From Sabethes cyaneus (lineage: Eukaryota > Arthropoda > Insecta > Diptera > Culicidae), in the NCBI RefSeq assembly GCF_943734655.1, contig NC_071354.1, positions 41,343,744 to 41,407,743 on the forward strand: a DNA stretch of 64,000 nt, given 5' to 3'. Below are positions 11,900 through 23,100 of this stretch, piece after piece (within the stretch, counting starts at the first letter, position 1; every line of letters begins with the position of its first letter). The notes under the pieces were generated by a model, which saw nothing but the letters and a program-made list of their open reading frames with translations, was not told the DNA's origin and did not search any database. The translations under genes and the position numbers were made by a program.

Positions 11900-12357
11900 A
11901 GGCCATTACAAATATTTTAAAAAGTTTTTGTCCCTCCGGTGTTGGGCCACTGAAGAGGGGGGGAGGCGAAAAAAAAACAAAGAGAATTTTTTAATCGAGC
12001 AAAAACAAAATGGATTTTAGGCATTTTTATTTTAAGTTTAAACGTGAAAACCAAATCTATTCTTGCTTTTTATTATATACCTACGTTGTTAATTTCCATG
12101 CAACAATCTACGAAAAAAGACAAAAACGAAAGAAAATTTTTTCCGCTGTTTGAATTTCCATTTCTATTTCATGCTAGAAGCGTTAACTCAACTCGAACAC
12201 TCATTTTTCAAGCTTTTCAGGCTGTAGAGCCCACAGATAATTGATTTTATAAAAAAAATTAACTCATATCCTGCAAATTATTTTTTGCCCCCCGATTTTT
12301 CAAGCCAATTTCCAAGGGGTGGATGACAAAAACTTTTAAAATGATTTGCAATGACCT
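11900..12357 (+). mobile_element. PIF/Harbinger-type MITE, copy 1
   Basis: The ends are imperfect inverted repeats of about 35 bp (GGCCATTACAAATATTTTAA at left, the complement of GGTCATTGCAAATCATTTTA at right). A TTA target duplication lies at each side. A diverged copy in the opposite orientation lies at 38354-39504, also with TTA on both sides, which fixes the ends. There is no transposase. The 66-codon frame inside is chance. Confidence 0.8.
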
Positions 12358-12866
12358 TATTAAAATAACCAGTTTTCGAAAATTGCAAGATTTCAATGGG
12401 GTGTTGATTTTATCCACCTACCATATCAATATGCACAATAAAATTTAATGCGCATGTACTGCAAACGAACTAAGTTTGCTCAAAATTTATTAGTTATTCT
12501 GTGAGATATTTTAGTATGGTTGCTATAACCCAAATCAATCAGAATAATTTGAGAGTAAAACTTAAACTTTTCTGTTTTATTATAGTAGTATAATAAGTTT
12601 TATAGTTTTATTAACAGTTATATGAAATTGGTCGAGAAAACCACTATAGAAACGTAATAAAACTTAAAATTGTTTCTTTGGTTGACACTGGCTTGCTCTG
12701 ACCAGAACACGGTCAAATGGCTGGGCCAAACGGCATCTACTCTCGTTCTGTGGTTCAACTACGTGCCAATGACATGAAGAATCTACCGAAGGCTCATACT
12801 CATACTCATTGAAAGCTCTATCATTTGGTGGAGTTCAATTTTTGAATAATCCCCCTAAAAGTGAAA
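12358..12866. other. unannotated sequence; repeat-family fragment near its end
   Basis: GAAAGCTCTATC with the following ~60 bp (12811-12870) is homologous to the sequence flanking the inner TTAA insertion at 17950-17997 and 20308-20330. It therefore gives an unoccupied version of that target site. No gene is seen. Confidence 0.5.
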
Positions 12867-12869
12867 TAA

Positions 12870-12898
12870 AATTTTTATTTTATTTTATTTTATTTTAT
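12870..12898 (-). terminator. tandem AATAAA polyadenylation signals
   Basis: A (TTTTA)n tract on the plus strand gives several overlapping AATAAA words on the minus strand, directly after the stop codon of the F-box gene. They could serve as its poly(A) signal, but the tract is also simple sequence, so the match may be fortuitous. Confidence 0.5.
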
Positions 12899-12948
12899 TT
12901 AATCATCATCATCTTCTTCTTCATCCACAACATAATTAAAATCATAAG

Positions 12949-13026
<78 letters not shown>

Positions 13027-14332
13027 AATCATCATCATCATCATGTTCATCACAATCATCATCATGAATTAGCACAAAAAATTCCGAATAGCGAGATGCT
13101 TCGAGACGCTTCAGTTTATCGAAACTGTCATTAGGAGTCATCAAATCTGCAAACTTAAATAATCCAGGTAAACGTTCGCGGGCTGAAAGCAGTAACTGCA
13201 CGTGAACTCCGCGTTCAATCAGCGTTTTCATGTGTTTCGGTTCTGCGTGTGGATCGTGAATTAATCGCTCAAGCTGCGGGTAGCTGTGCTCAATGAATGG
13301 CAATACTTGCGATCCTGCGGTGCTTGATGAACCGTAGAATCTTATTTCAAGCTGCTTTACTTTAGAGGTAAGATCTTTTAAAGCCGTGGTAAGATCTTTG
13401 ACCGGATGTTTCCTACCTGCAAAGCTCAACGATAGCGACTGGAGTTGTTTCGGTGTGGCGATTCTTATGACGTGTAAAGCAACGCTTGACATTTCTAGAG
13501 TTCGTAACTGAGGGGCGTGCAGTTTCAGTTTAGGTAGTCCATGGTGAAACCTGCTGCGCACATCGAGATGCTTCAATTTTGGTAGATGTATATCACATCG
13601 TCCTGGTTTCGTCAATATACCAATGACTAATTCTTCGAGTTCCGGAAATTCGAGCACTGGGGGCAGACCACTGACAAATGCAAATGCCGGCAGATGCAAC
13701 TTAGTTAACTTTCGACAATGCTGCTGTATCGCTATGAGAACTGGCGTGAAACATCGCCGAATAGTAAGACTGGTAAGGTTCGGTAAAAGCTCGAATGTGC
13801 CATTCCATCCATCGCGATTCAATCGAACTGATGCGGTTCCTATTACGCCAATGGTAAGCTCTAGGTGTCGTAGATCAGAAAAACGTGCACCAATCCACGA
13901 GTGCGAACAAAAGTGAAACGCTTCTATCTTTGCCGACCGAAAACGACAGCGCCGCTGAAGCCGGTCAACCGCATCATGGAGCTCTACGGAGTCCTGCTGA
14001 TATTTTGGAAATGTTATACATTGATAAGGCCGGTTGCTGTTCCGAATTATTTCCTCATCTATCAGTTGCACAGTATCATTCTTCTTGTCGTAACGACACA
14101 CTTTCACGGATGTTTTATCGAGAAGCTTTCGCGAGCGAAATATCACTGCTTCCCAGTTTCTGCACACCAACGAAGCGTTCGGCAGATCCCGATAGTGGAG
14201 ATACTGGAAAATGTTTTCATATATGTGAAAAGGTATGTTATCAAACCGCTTATTCCAGGATAATTCTATTTTTCTTTTTTTTCTTAGGCCAGAAATCCAT
14301 TGGGTTAAACGACGACTAATGCGTGAATCCAT
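12899..14332 (-). CDS. F-box/leucine-rich-repeat protein with poly-Asp tail
   Basis: This is a single-exon frame of 477 codons. Residues 31-70 form a good F-box (IPFHIYENIFQYL ... RDL ... SLVCRNW), which in this family binds Skp1 and recruits targets to an SCF ubiquitin ligase. Residues 150-400 hold irregular leucine-rich repeats (LPNLTSL, CRKLTKLHL, FPELEEL, LPKLKHL, APQLRTL, YPQLERL), the usual substrate-binding surface. From about residue 423 the protein becomes almost pure Asp, encoded by a GAT microsatellite, and ends in DEEEDDDD. The start Met lies just downstream of a TATA-like site, and the F-box reads through without an intron. The substrate is unknown. The acidic tail looks like recent repeat expansion; the rest looks like an ordinary member of insect F-box/LRR families. 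The opposite-strand frames are shadows. Confidence 0.88.
12902..13066. repeat. (ATC)n/(GAT)n trinucleotide microsatellite, coding
   Basis: The run is mostly ATC on the plus strand, interrupted by single variants. On the minus strand it is in frame with the F-box gene and encodes Asp. Because the period is three, length changes do not break the frame. Confidence 0.97.
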
Positions 14333-14403
14333 ATTAATTCAGATCTAAGCTTGAAATAGATAAACACTTGCAGCTAAAACGATGCTAAAAGGCTATGAGG
14401 TCC

Positions 14404-14409
14404 TTTATA
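14404..14409 (-). promoter_or_regulatory. TATA box candidate of the F-box gene
   Basis: On the minus strand TATAAA (within CTTTATAAAG) lies about 72 bp upstream of the start codon. That leaves room for a transcription start about 30 bp downstream and a ~45-nt leader. It is a position-based call. Confidence 0.45.
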
Positions 14410-14587
14410 AAGCCACAGCCAATACAAGAATTTGTTTACCTAAATGAACCACGTAAGTCAGAATTAGGTAATGCATCTGTATTATACCTCAGGTATTTTT
14501 TCCCTAAGTATGTGTTAGTGCCATCGAAGCTTTTCGGCATTCACTCAAAAACAAAAAATAAAGCTGTATAGTTAAATTTTCATCGTT

Positions 14588-14700
14588 AAAAACCCGATTT
14601 AATGCACCTGGTGGTAGAAGAAACCTTTGTTATATCATCTTACTTGCTATTTGAGATAGGAATCGAGACGTCTTCGCAAAACGGTGAAAAAATGCGGGGT
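14588..14700 (-). mobile_element. right-end fragment of the ACCTTTGTTATA family
   Basis: On the minus strand it reads ATAACAAAGGTTTC, then a CACCAGGTGCATTAAATCGG-like block, matching the right ends of the long repeats at 7190 and 21420. The rest of the element is missing. Confidence 0.65.
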
Positions 14701-14899
14701 AAAATTTTCTGAAAACAAAATTTGACTTTTAAGTTTGGATGAATACTTTTTTCATGAAACTACTGAATAATTATGAGTTAGCTGTTAGTCATTTGTATAA
14801 GTACAAGCAAATGCAAGTTGTGTGAGGAAATATTAATCCTTAACGCAAAACAAATGTTTCACTATGTCCGATATAATTTTAAGCACTGATATGTAGCAT

Positions 14900-15720
14900 G
14901 AGGGACTACATATCGTTCGATCAGCACGGATTTATCCTTGATCGTTTCGTGACAACGAACCTCCTCCATTTTACGTCAAACTGCATTCGGGATATTGAAC
15001 AAAAATATAAAATCATTCTTGTGTGATAGAGTTTTGCAAGTTTAGCTTGGATCTGACTTAACACCAATATTTACAAATCCTCCTTTTTATAATTTTTCTC
15101 AACGACGCAGCAAATGCGCTAGGAAATGGTTACCGACTAGTTTACGCCGATGACTTAGGGATCTATTTGACTAATCATTGCATCGACGAATAATATTAAC
15201 TCCAGATTTTATTAGACAAATTCGTGACGAGGTGTAAGCTAAATTCTTTAATAATAAGCACTGGAAATTGCCCAGAGATTAGGTTTCATCGAATTCAAAC
15301 ACCAATCGTTTTGAGTATATTGATGGGCAAGTGTTAAACAGAGTTGAGTACATTAAAGATGATGGCGTAATTCTGGACCGTAAGCTGACGTTTGACTAGT
15401 AGGCAACTTGGGGTCATCGCAAAAATTGGACGGGGCTTCAAGGATCCTCATTGTTTGAAAAACGTTACACTGCTCCCTTCTATGTTCCTTACTGGAAAAT
15501 GCTCGTGTGGTTTGGACTCCATACCAGCTCACATGAAACTTGCGAATCGAGCGTGTGCAGAAAGGGTCTCTACGTCTGGCAATAAGGTACTTACCCTGGT
15601 GAGATCCCAACAGCCTTACTCCTTACCCGGATTGCTGTCATCTGCTTGGACTGGACTGGACTGTAATGGCCTATACATATTTAAATTCTGGCATACTAAC
15701 TGCGGAGGTACCATAAAAGA
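14900..15720 (+). mobile_element. decayed CR1-like LINE, reverse transcriptase part
   Basis: Pieces in shifting frames match non-LTR reverse transcriptase: SFDQHGFI and TTNLLHFTSNCIRDIEQ (thumb side), then RLVYADDLGIYL with the catalytic YADD still readable near 15145. After that come a LNRVEYIKDDGVILDRKLTF-like segment and the C-terminal part (RQLGVIAKIGRGFKDP). Many frameshifts, stops and an internal gap make it a dead copy. The clade is assigned from motif resemblance to the RT at 38409-39058. Confidence 0.75.
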
Positions 15721-16222
15721 AAAAATAATAGTTGCATGCTATTCATTATAATTGGCACTTAAATACATAGATTGCGGTTTTTCAGAACACACTGCAGCTT
15801 TAAAAATCTGTCAAAAATCCTATTAAAGGGCGTCCCCACCCCGGTGGCAACTTTGACGTTTGCGAACGAAATAGGTGAAGCCAACATAGCTGGATCACTG
15901 GATCACTTTTATACGTATCGGATCACTAGCGTGCGTGTAAAAGAACGATTCACACGATATTTCTGCAGCGCCACACGTGATTTTCGCTGCATTATCATTT
16001 ATTTCTTGTCCAAAAGGCGACGTTTTCTGTTAGTTGAAAGTAAATTATTTTTATCGATGAATTGTTATTGAGATTCATGTAAAGTTCTTCCCTTCTACGT
16101 GATTATGGTTTGTTGGCTTGATCGCATCACTTCACTGCCGTGTGAATGCTGCGTATTAAAAGCAAAACGCCTGTAGCGCCACCTCATTTTGTGGCGGTTT
16201 CAGGAAATAGTAGATGCCCGGG
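15721..16222. other. unannotated sequence
   Basis: There are no recognised genes. The 99-codon plus frame at 15772-16071 has no domain and is taken as chance. Confidence 0.45.
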
Positions 16223-16936
16223 GGTTGGGCGTCCCACATCAAATTGCACAACGGAAAAAATACTGTAGAAAAATACCCATTGAGTATTTTCTCTTGAAAA
16301 TTTGGGTAGAAGTAGTTTAGAGTGTATTGTTTATACTGATTTTTATCGCGGTCAGTTTTTCGAAAATTGGAAAGAACGGCGTCATCCGAAAAGCAACGGA
16401 TTTATGTTGCGGAAGCACCTGAAAAATTCTCAACTCTCTCATGATGATGAGACTAACGTCAAGGCGGACTTACGGCAGCTTCCGGGGCTACTGCACTTCA
16501 CCGCCCAGCACAAGGTTGATGTCCCGGAGGAAGTAAGGATGCAAGAACTTTCAAAGTTTGCCAAGAAATACATGAATTGGCAAGCGATCTGCTCATATGG
16601 CAAACAGAGTGCGCCGCGCGTGACTGTAAACGGGCAGATCAACTTGAAAGAGTACTACGATCTTTTGGCCGGATCTAGCTTCGTGCCACTACGGGGTTAC
16701 TTTCGTACCCAAGAAGAAAAGTGGGTTTCCGTATAGAAGAAGCTGCAGCAAGATGTTGCACAAAACTTCTTGAGTAGAGTTAGGCGTAAGGTGCGAGCAT
16801 TGGTTATTATATTGAAAGAAATAAATATGCCAAAAGTTTACTAATGGGCTATATTTCATTGTCTGAAAGTTTGAAAAGGATCGGTCAATTTTCTATAGCG
16901 TTTCTTCCGTGATGCAATTTGATGTGGGACACCCTG
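16223..16936 (+). mobile_element. internally deleted Tc1/mariner element, copy 1
   Basis: The ends are inverted, with the right end giving CAGGGTGTCCCACATCAAAT when complemented and the left end GTCCCACATCAAATTGCA. A TA follows the right end at 16937-16938. A frame of about 144 codons (16302-16736) retains transposase pieces: GQFFENWK near the N-terminus, HDDETNVKAD carrying the first catalytic Asp, VDVPEEVR and KYMNWQAICSYGK, then a jump to the C-terminal KWVSV, with KKLQQDVAQNF past a stop. The other two catalytic acids are lost in the deletion, so the copy is inactive. Relatives lie at 22730-23099 and 58755-59519. Confidence 0.85.
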
Positions 16937-18007
16937 TATAGTCGTGCCGAGCCATATACATCATTCAACAACGATCGTATCGAATCATTTAATTTAATTA
17001 ACCAAAAGGATCTTTCTAAAACCCTTCTTTATAAACAGTTTGGATGTACGTTTTACCTTTGTTATACTATAACAAAGGTTTAAAAATTGGTCGAAAAACA
17101 CGAAATTGATCCGAGGCCCGGAGGGCCAAGTCACATATACCAATCGATAGGGTTCGACGATTTGAGCAATGTCTGTGTGTGTGTGTGTGTGTATGTATGT
17201 AATGATTTTTTCTATCGCCTGTTTCTCAGAGATGGCTGAACCGAATCGTTCGCTATTACTTTTGTTTGAAAGGTATTATTGTCTAGTAGATCACTATTGA
17301 GTTGCTTCGTGACACGACGTTTCGTTTAAAAGTTATAAACAAAAATGTGAAAAATACGTGACACGGGTTTCTCTAGAACTACATGACCGATTTCAACGAT
17401 CTTAGTATCAAATGAAAGCCCTTATTAAAGCTAAATTATTCAGAAATTTTTAATTGAAAACAAACAAGTAGTTTAAAAGTTATGCTTAAAAAACCTGTTT
17501 TGACAAGGTAATAATTATCGCCTGTTTCTTAGAGATGGCCAGACCGATTTATGCGCTATTAGTCTCATTTGAAAGATAATATATGCTAATAGATCACTAT
17601 TGAATGGTTTTTTGATTGGACGTTTAATTTGAAAGTTATGAGCAACCGTATACACCACACCAAAATTAACAATAATTTATAATGATTTTAACCAAGATAA
17701 TTTACCTAATTTCAATTATTTTAATATCAAACGAGAGTTTTTGACACTACGAATATATATGCAAAATTTCATAAGAATTGGTTGAACCGGTCAAAAGATA
17801 TTAACCCTCGAACACTCGCTCCAACTTTTGCAACACAGTTACTCGCGCGCACAATAGCCCAAAACCAAAGAAAACGTGCGCACTAGAGGTTTGACTGGAA
17901 AAAACTTGGTTTTAGGTTTATCAAACCTTTAGAATAGTTTCTTGAAATTAAAAGCTCTATCGTCTGGTGGAATCTAAATTTTGACTAATCCCTTTAACCC
18001 TCTAGTT

Positions 18008-18396
18008 CCCAACCCTGCCAATTGGCGGGCTTCAGCAAAATCGTTGTAAATCTACTATGCTTATTCGTTTTATGTTGAAATCCACCCATACCTTCTCATT
18101 ATAGTCTAATCTAACTATTCGAGTGGTTTGTTAGTTTTATTACGTTGATTTGAAACAGATATTTCGTGCGAAACTTGAAAAATGCCAGAAAACTGAAAAA
18201 AAATTATTTTGCTCTGCAGAGTGAAATTCAAATTGTTGTAAATTGCATATTTCTTGGAATAAATAAACAAAAAAATTATTGGTGAGTAGCTGATAAGTTG
18301 TACTTCATGGTAAAAAAGGAAATTTGCGATAAAAAGTTTAGGAACTGGCCGAGTTTTATCAAGGAACTGACCCCGCCAATTGGCGGGGTTGGGCAT
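18008..18396. repeat. foldback unit with CCGCCAATTGGCGG ends
   Basis: The palindrome GCCAATTGGC, extended by CCCAACCC or GGGGTTGGG, occurs at 18010-18030, at 18371-18395 in opposite orientation, and again at 20152-20172. The first two face each other like element ends. Confidence 0.6.
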
Positions 18397-19299
18397 TAAC
18401 GTCAACTTTTTTTTGGTAACTTGACAACGTGTTGTTTTCGTTGTATTTATTGATTTTTTTCGAGTTTAAGCTACAAATTATTGTTATAGGCCTTGTTAAC
18501 TTCTTTTATATGCCTTGAAAAATACACAAGCATGCAGTGGCATCAATATGGAAGAGGAATTTACAGGACTTATCACCTAATTTTCAGTGCGCCTTTTTGA
18601 CGAGCTGCAATATAACGCTTTATAGCTATAGCACAAAACATTTTTGCATTTTATGGTATTTGAAAACCATAACCCTATAACCAAGAAACAGATTCATTGA
18701 AACCCGGCGAATTTTACTGCTTAACGACAAAATCTTGATAAGCAAGACAATATTATTCAAAATGGGATCTATCATAGACCATTTTAAAACCGCAAATTTT
18801 AATCTATACCGCTTAATCAGTTTGTGTTAATGAACAAATTGAATGAATTACCAGTCGATAAAAGATTATAGTGAACAAAAGTGTACTACAAAAATGAAAA
18901 TCCCAATTTATCAAACAAATCACATAAATGAGGATTTAAGTTTCATGTGCTATCAGGCTCTAAAGGTTTTTCAAAAGTTATAGTTTCAAAGCATATTATG
19001 GTGTAGGCAATCCTTGGGAGCCTTGGGAGCAGCTACTAATGTTGTTGCTCGCCTTTCTAAAATTTGGCCAGATTTTAAAAATCATATATTTCGATTTCGA
19101 CGACATTACCATTGATTTTATATCTCCACTCGAGAGGAACGAGAGGAACATACGACTGGGAACTATTCGGAGTAATATAATCCCCAAAAGCAAACTGCTT
19201 ACTGATAAGGACATCAATAAGCAAGATCGTGGTGATTCTGCTGCATTCATTGCCAAATTTCAAAATACAACTGTTTCTGTGTCTGTTTCAAAAGATTCG

Positions 19300-19462
19300 C
19301 TTCCCACGGGCAATGACTATGGACAACGATGAACTGGAAGTGGTTGATGAGTTCATATATTTGGGATCTCTGGTCACCGCCGACAATATTACGGGCAAGG
19401 AGATTCAATGATGCATTCAAGCTGAAAGTCAAGTCTAGTTTTCCTTTGCAAGACGCTTCGAT
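19300..19462 (+). mobile_element. RTE-like LINE fragment
   Basis: One frame reads ELEVVDEFIYLGSLVTAD, the conserved FxYLGS segment after the reverse transcriptase of RTE-type LINEs. A frame change then leads into KVKSSFPLQDAS. It stops at the TTAA of a possible further insertion. It is too short for any function. Confidence 0.65.
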
Positions 19463-21489
19463 TAACCCCTCTAGGGTCTACTTCATTTTTAGCACTGCAA
19501 AATTCACTAAAATGGCCGTAACTTTTTTATCTTTCAATATTTTTTCACCAAATTTGGAAATTTTTCCGGAAATATTTTCTATTTTCATAATATCTATAGA
19601 TAATAGCCATATGTCATATGGTCCCGGAGTTATTCCGGAGTTCCTTGGGCGACCGTGACATGGCTTTTTTAGATAAAGTTGCCAAATATTTAAAACTTGT
19701 TTGAAATCTGTTGATTTTTGTAAACATATCATCGACTGTGGACATATCAGTTACTTTGCCGCAGTTATGAGGCGCGCGCCATCCGAATCCGGGGGGACAT
19801 TATAAATCCGGAACCGGTTCCCATCTAGGGACATTTCAACATCAGTAAATTATGTCGTGTCGCATATCAAAAAACATCAGCACTCGACAAAATAGCGATT
19901 GGCGATAATCTCATGTCTCACAGAGGCCGTATGACCGGTTCCGGGCCCGGGGAGAGTTTCTTTTCTGATTCAAGCACGGAACGGATTTTCGAAGGAACTT
20001 GTCCGGGACCTGGAATCGGCCATATGGTCAAAAATTTCAGTTGAAGCTCATTATAACTAGTTTCATAAATACTAGCACTGTTATAGATGTTCTAAAATCG
20101 ATGTCCCGAATTAAATCGAAAAATTTGATTTTGCAACTTTTTTGCGCCCAGGTGCCCAACCCTGCCAATTGGCGGGTTACGAATTTTTATAAATAATCAA
20201 ACTATTCCTGAACTTAGTAACTAGAGAATATTTTTTCCATTATTCTGGCCACGAAATGAGCATTTTAAAAAATTTTCAAGCAAATCAAAAATATGGGCAC
20301 TAGAGGGTTAAAAGTGAAATAAAAAAAATTATTTTTCTTCAGTGTCAATATAACACATTGATGTGCTCTGCAAAGTTATAGAGCATATTATTACAAGAAA
20401 TTTTGCTAGAGACAGTAACCTTCCATCTCTACAGCTCAGATAGAAAAATCTTATTTATTGTATATGAATTTGTAAACTCAGTTTTTATATTTTTGCTCTT
20501 TTTGTAATTGTTGTATGACTTTTTCTTGTATTACAAAATTGTACAAATGATAAAAATACACAACTTTGCTGAATATAGTATACCTCTATGTTTGCTTGTT
20601 TAGGAACTGTAGAACTTTGATTATAAAAAATAACTTAATTTTGACTACGAATTACTCGACTACCAGCAGACGGATACATTTTAAACATTTTACATTGGCT
20701 AGTTTTGCTGCATACAGACCATATGAAGAAACGAAAAAAAATTCCACTTGGGGTCAATTGCGGTACACCTCGCATGCTGATAGTTTCGTTTCTGTGATGG
20801 CGGTTTATGCTGATCTATTTTTCAAACAATTTAAATTATTAATGCATTGAATAATTATGACATTTTGCTCAGAATAAGTTTATTGAAGAATATTCGTTAG
20901 TTAAATAACGATTTGTAACTTTATAACAATATGGCGTTGAAAAACCTACACGTGTTGTACAAAATACAACAGCGTGAGTAACCGGAGGTTAATAAAAATT
21001 GATTAAAATTATTCAAGAAAACTCTATTGATGTGAATCAAATAGAATGGCATTACAGGAAATTATGCATAGTTCAAAAACCTATAAACTAGACCTTTACT
21101 AGGCAATGTATATGTTAAAGAATAAGATTTCCTCTTACAACTTACTTTTATTTGCACTTACTCAAATTAATAACAACTTTCTTATCCTTACTCAGCAATT
21201 ACATGAAAAAAGGATCTATCAAAATTTAAAAGTGTTCCTATTTCGTTCAAAATTTGTAAACTTATTCAATTTTCAAAAATTTTATGTAAACCAACGCATT
21301 ACGCAACGTTAACCAATAGATGAATTATGTTCCGAAAACGTGTCGATTTCTATCTCAAATACCAAGTAAGACCGTATAACAAAGGTTCCTTTCACCACTA
21401 GGTGGATTAAATCGGGTTTTTTCTATTTTTCACAAGTGAAAACGGCTGACATTTTAAAATGTTCTCTTGCCATCAATTTTCAGGATGCA

Positions 21490-22647
21490 GGTTTCTGGAT
21501 TATCTTCGGTGTCATGTTTTTTTGTTCATGTTTTGTGAGTGCCATTGTTTAAGTGAATATTTAAAAAAAAGAGCGAAATATTCAGATTCAATTCTTCATT
21601 AGATGCAATGGTAGCTTGACGGGTAAGTACAACGCCTGCAACTAATGAGACATAGAGATTTCTTTTAAAAATCACTTGTGTGCATCATAAAGGTTGAAAT
21701 GTAATGAATGACCAGCCCACAGACTATTGTATTAAATAAGATTAAGCGTAGCTCGACATGCTTCAATAATCTTACTTTAACTCGCTTGTGGCACTTGTGA
21801 AAAGAACCATTGGCTACTAATAACATTGAAGCCAATGCACGTTCATCGTAAATATGACGTGCCATTCGAATGTACTTGTCTTTTGACATGAATGGCAACA
21901 TGCATGTAAGTTAGCGAGGTCGATTCACTGTCTTTTGTTGCGAGAAGGTTTTACTAGTTTACTTTCACAGCTTACCCTTTGTTACATAGCAGAAAATATG
22001 GCACATACAAAAAAATCTGTTTTATTTATATGAGAGTCTTTATCCTCCTACCTCAGGTCTAAAAAACCCCACATTCCAAATTTGGTTCTATTTGCTTGAT
22101 TAGTTCTCGAGGAAATTTGTATTTCATTTGTATAGAAGCCCCCCTTTTACGCCCTCCATAAAATTGATCTCTTACCCCCTCCATAATTTGCTGGTTATTT
22201 TATCTATCCAACGACATATAAATTGTTCAGCTTTGTTCAGTAGTTTAAAAGTTATTACTATTTGAAATCTTTCATTCAAACGTTACACTTCTATCACAGA
22301 CAAACAGACATAACTCTTGGAAGAAAAATCAACAAAAATTATCGTACCTCACATTTAGCCTGAACACTAGCACCATCTATGATCGACATTCCCAAATATC
22401 AAATAGCAACATGGCTATCCCTCGAAGTAGTAAGTATTTTTTATGGGGAATTCCCCTTCTTTCGTCAAAAAGCGCCACTGTGACCAAAACGGAGACATTC
22501 CCAACTAAGCCCAAATTTGAAATGACGGTTTAATCGGTACGATGAATGGAAAACGAGTGTTATGTCTGTTTGTCTGTGCTTCTGTTTTCGTTTTCACAAA
22601 GTGCTACCCAGTCCCAGTATAGTAAACAAAGACGTAGTCCTACGTCA
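21490..22647 (+). mobile_element. TGACGTAGGACTA-family TIR element, copy 1 (left end missing)
   Basis: The right end is AAAGACGTAGTCCTACGTCA, shared with copies at 41103-42408 and (inverted) 56045-57165. The interior matches those copies (GAGCGAAATATTCAGATTC, GTAGCACTTTGTGAAAACG in complement). The left terminal TGACGTAGGACTA is absent here. Only one internal 147-bp repeat unit is present. The minus frame 21665-21901 has relatives in the other copies but no known domain. Confidence 0.8.
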
Positions 22648-22729
22648 AAAAAATCGGTAAGTTTGCTGATTTTCGTTAGCAAATTGTTGAGCATTTCAGT
22701 AAAAATATTTAATATTTGCTTTTCGAGTG

Positions 22730-23099
22730 ACGCCAGTTTTTTCCGATTTTCGAAAAACTGACAGCGATAAAAATATCAGTGTGAATAATACTCTCTAAAC
22801 TCTTCTTCTTCAGCAGCATAGAGCCTGGGTGGCTCGTGCTGTTTCAAGCACTCGTCTCCATTTAACTCGATCTTGGGCCACTCGTCGCCAATTTCCTAGT
22901 CGTCTCAGAAGTCGCAAATCGCTTTCGACCTGGTCGAGCCATCGTGCACGTTGGGCCCCCCTGTTCCTGGTGCCGGTGAGGTTGTTGAAGATGACTATTT
23001 TCGTCGCACTGTCTAAACTACTTCCACTCAAATTTCCAACAGAAAATACCCAATGGGAGGTACTTTTTCCGTGGTGCAATTTGATGTGCAACACCCTTT
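22730..23099 (-). mobile_element. Tc1/mariner remnant, copy 3, split by an RTE tail
   Basis: The right end carries the same terminal repeat (GTGCAATTTGATGTG ... ACACCC) as copies 1 and 2, next to a TA. The left piece holds the start of the transposase region (complement of CTGACAGCGATAAAAATA). The two pieces are separated by an RTE 3' end at 22802-23011. The mariner lies at a TA within the LINE that follows it at 23101. Confidence 0.75.
22802..23011 (-). mobile_element. RTE-like LINE 3' end with 8-bp target duplication
   Basis: The minus-strand frame ends in TGTRNRGAQRARWLDQVE ... NWRRVAQDRVKWR ... ATQALCC, the conserved C-terminus of RTE-type LINEs. A short GAA-rich tail follows. It is flanked by TCTAAACT (22794-22801 and 23012-23019), so it inserted into the mariner copy as a strongly 5'-truncated retrotransposon. 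Confidence 0.8.
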
Positions 23100-23100
23100 A

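Larger units (their letters stand above)
17998..20307. mobile_element. TTAA-flanked (piggyBac-type) insertion, inner
   Basis: TTAA at 17994-17997 and 20308-20311 brackets ends that are inverted over 14 bp with one mismatch (CCCTCTAGTTCCCA and CCCTCTAGTGCCCA). The flanks join into the sequence found uninterrupted near 12840-12860, which confirms the insertion. A further left-end-like TTAACCCCTCTAGGG lies at 19462, immediately after an RTE fragment, so the interior is itself composite. Confidence 0.75.
17805..20988. mobile_element. TTAA-flanked (piggyBac-type) insertion, outer
   Basis: TTAA stands at both edges (17801-17804 and 20989-20992), and copy 1 of the host repeat has a single uninterrupted version of this site. 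The ends show a weak inverted repeat (CCCTCGAACACTCGC against CCTCCGGTTACTCAC). No piggyBac transposase is recognisable, so it is a non-autonomous or gutted element. It contains a second TTAA-flanked insertion. Confidence 0.65.
17053..21420 (+). mobile_element. long interspersed repeat (ACCTTTGTTATA family), copy 2
   Basis: It has the same left palindrome, conserved GGCCCGGAGGGCC block, TG run (17173-17200) and right end (ATAACAAAGGTTCC ... CACCACTAGGTGGATTAAAT) as the copy at 4891. It is split by a TTAA-flanked insertion at 17801-20992. Removing that insertion restores alignment with copy 1 around GGTCAAAAGATAT. Confidence 0.8.

Noticed and set aside
12809..13072. Poly-Ile plus frame
   Set aside because: It is the antisense reading of the GAT microsatellite.
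13623..14319. Overlapping plus frames opposite the F-box gene
   Set aside because: They are shadows of the 477-codon minus frame, which has a clear F-box and leucine-rich repeats.
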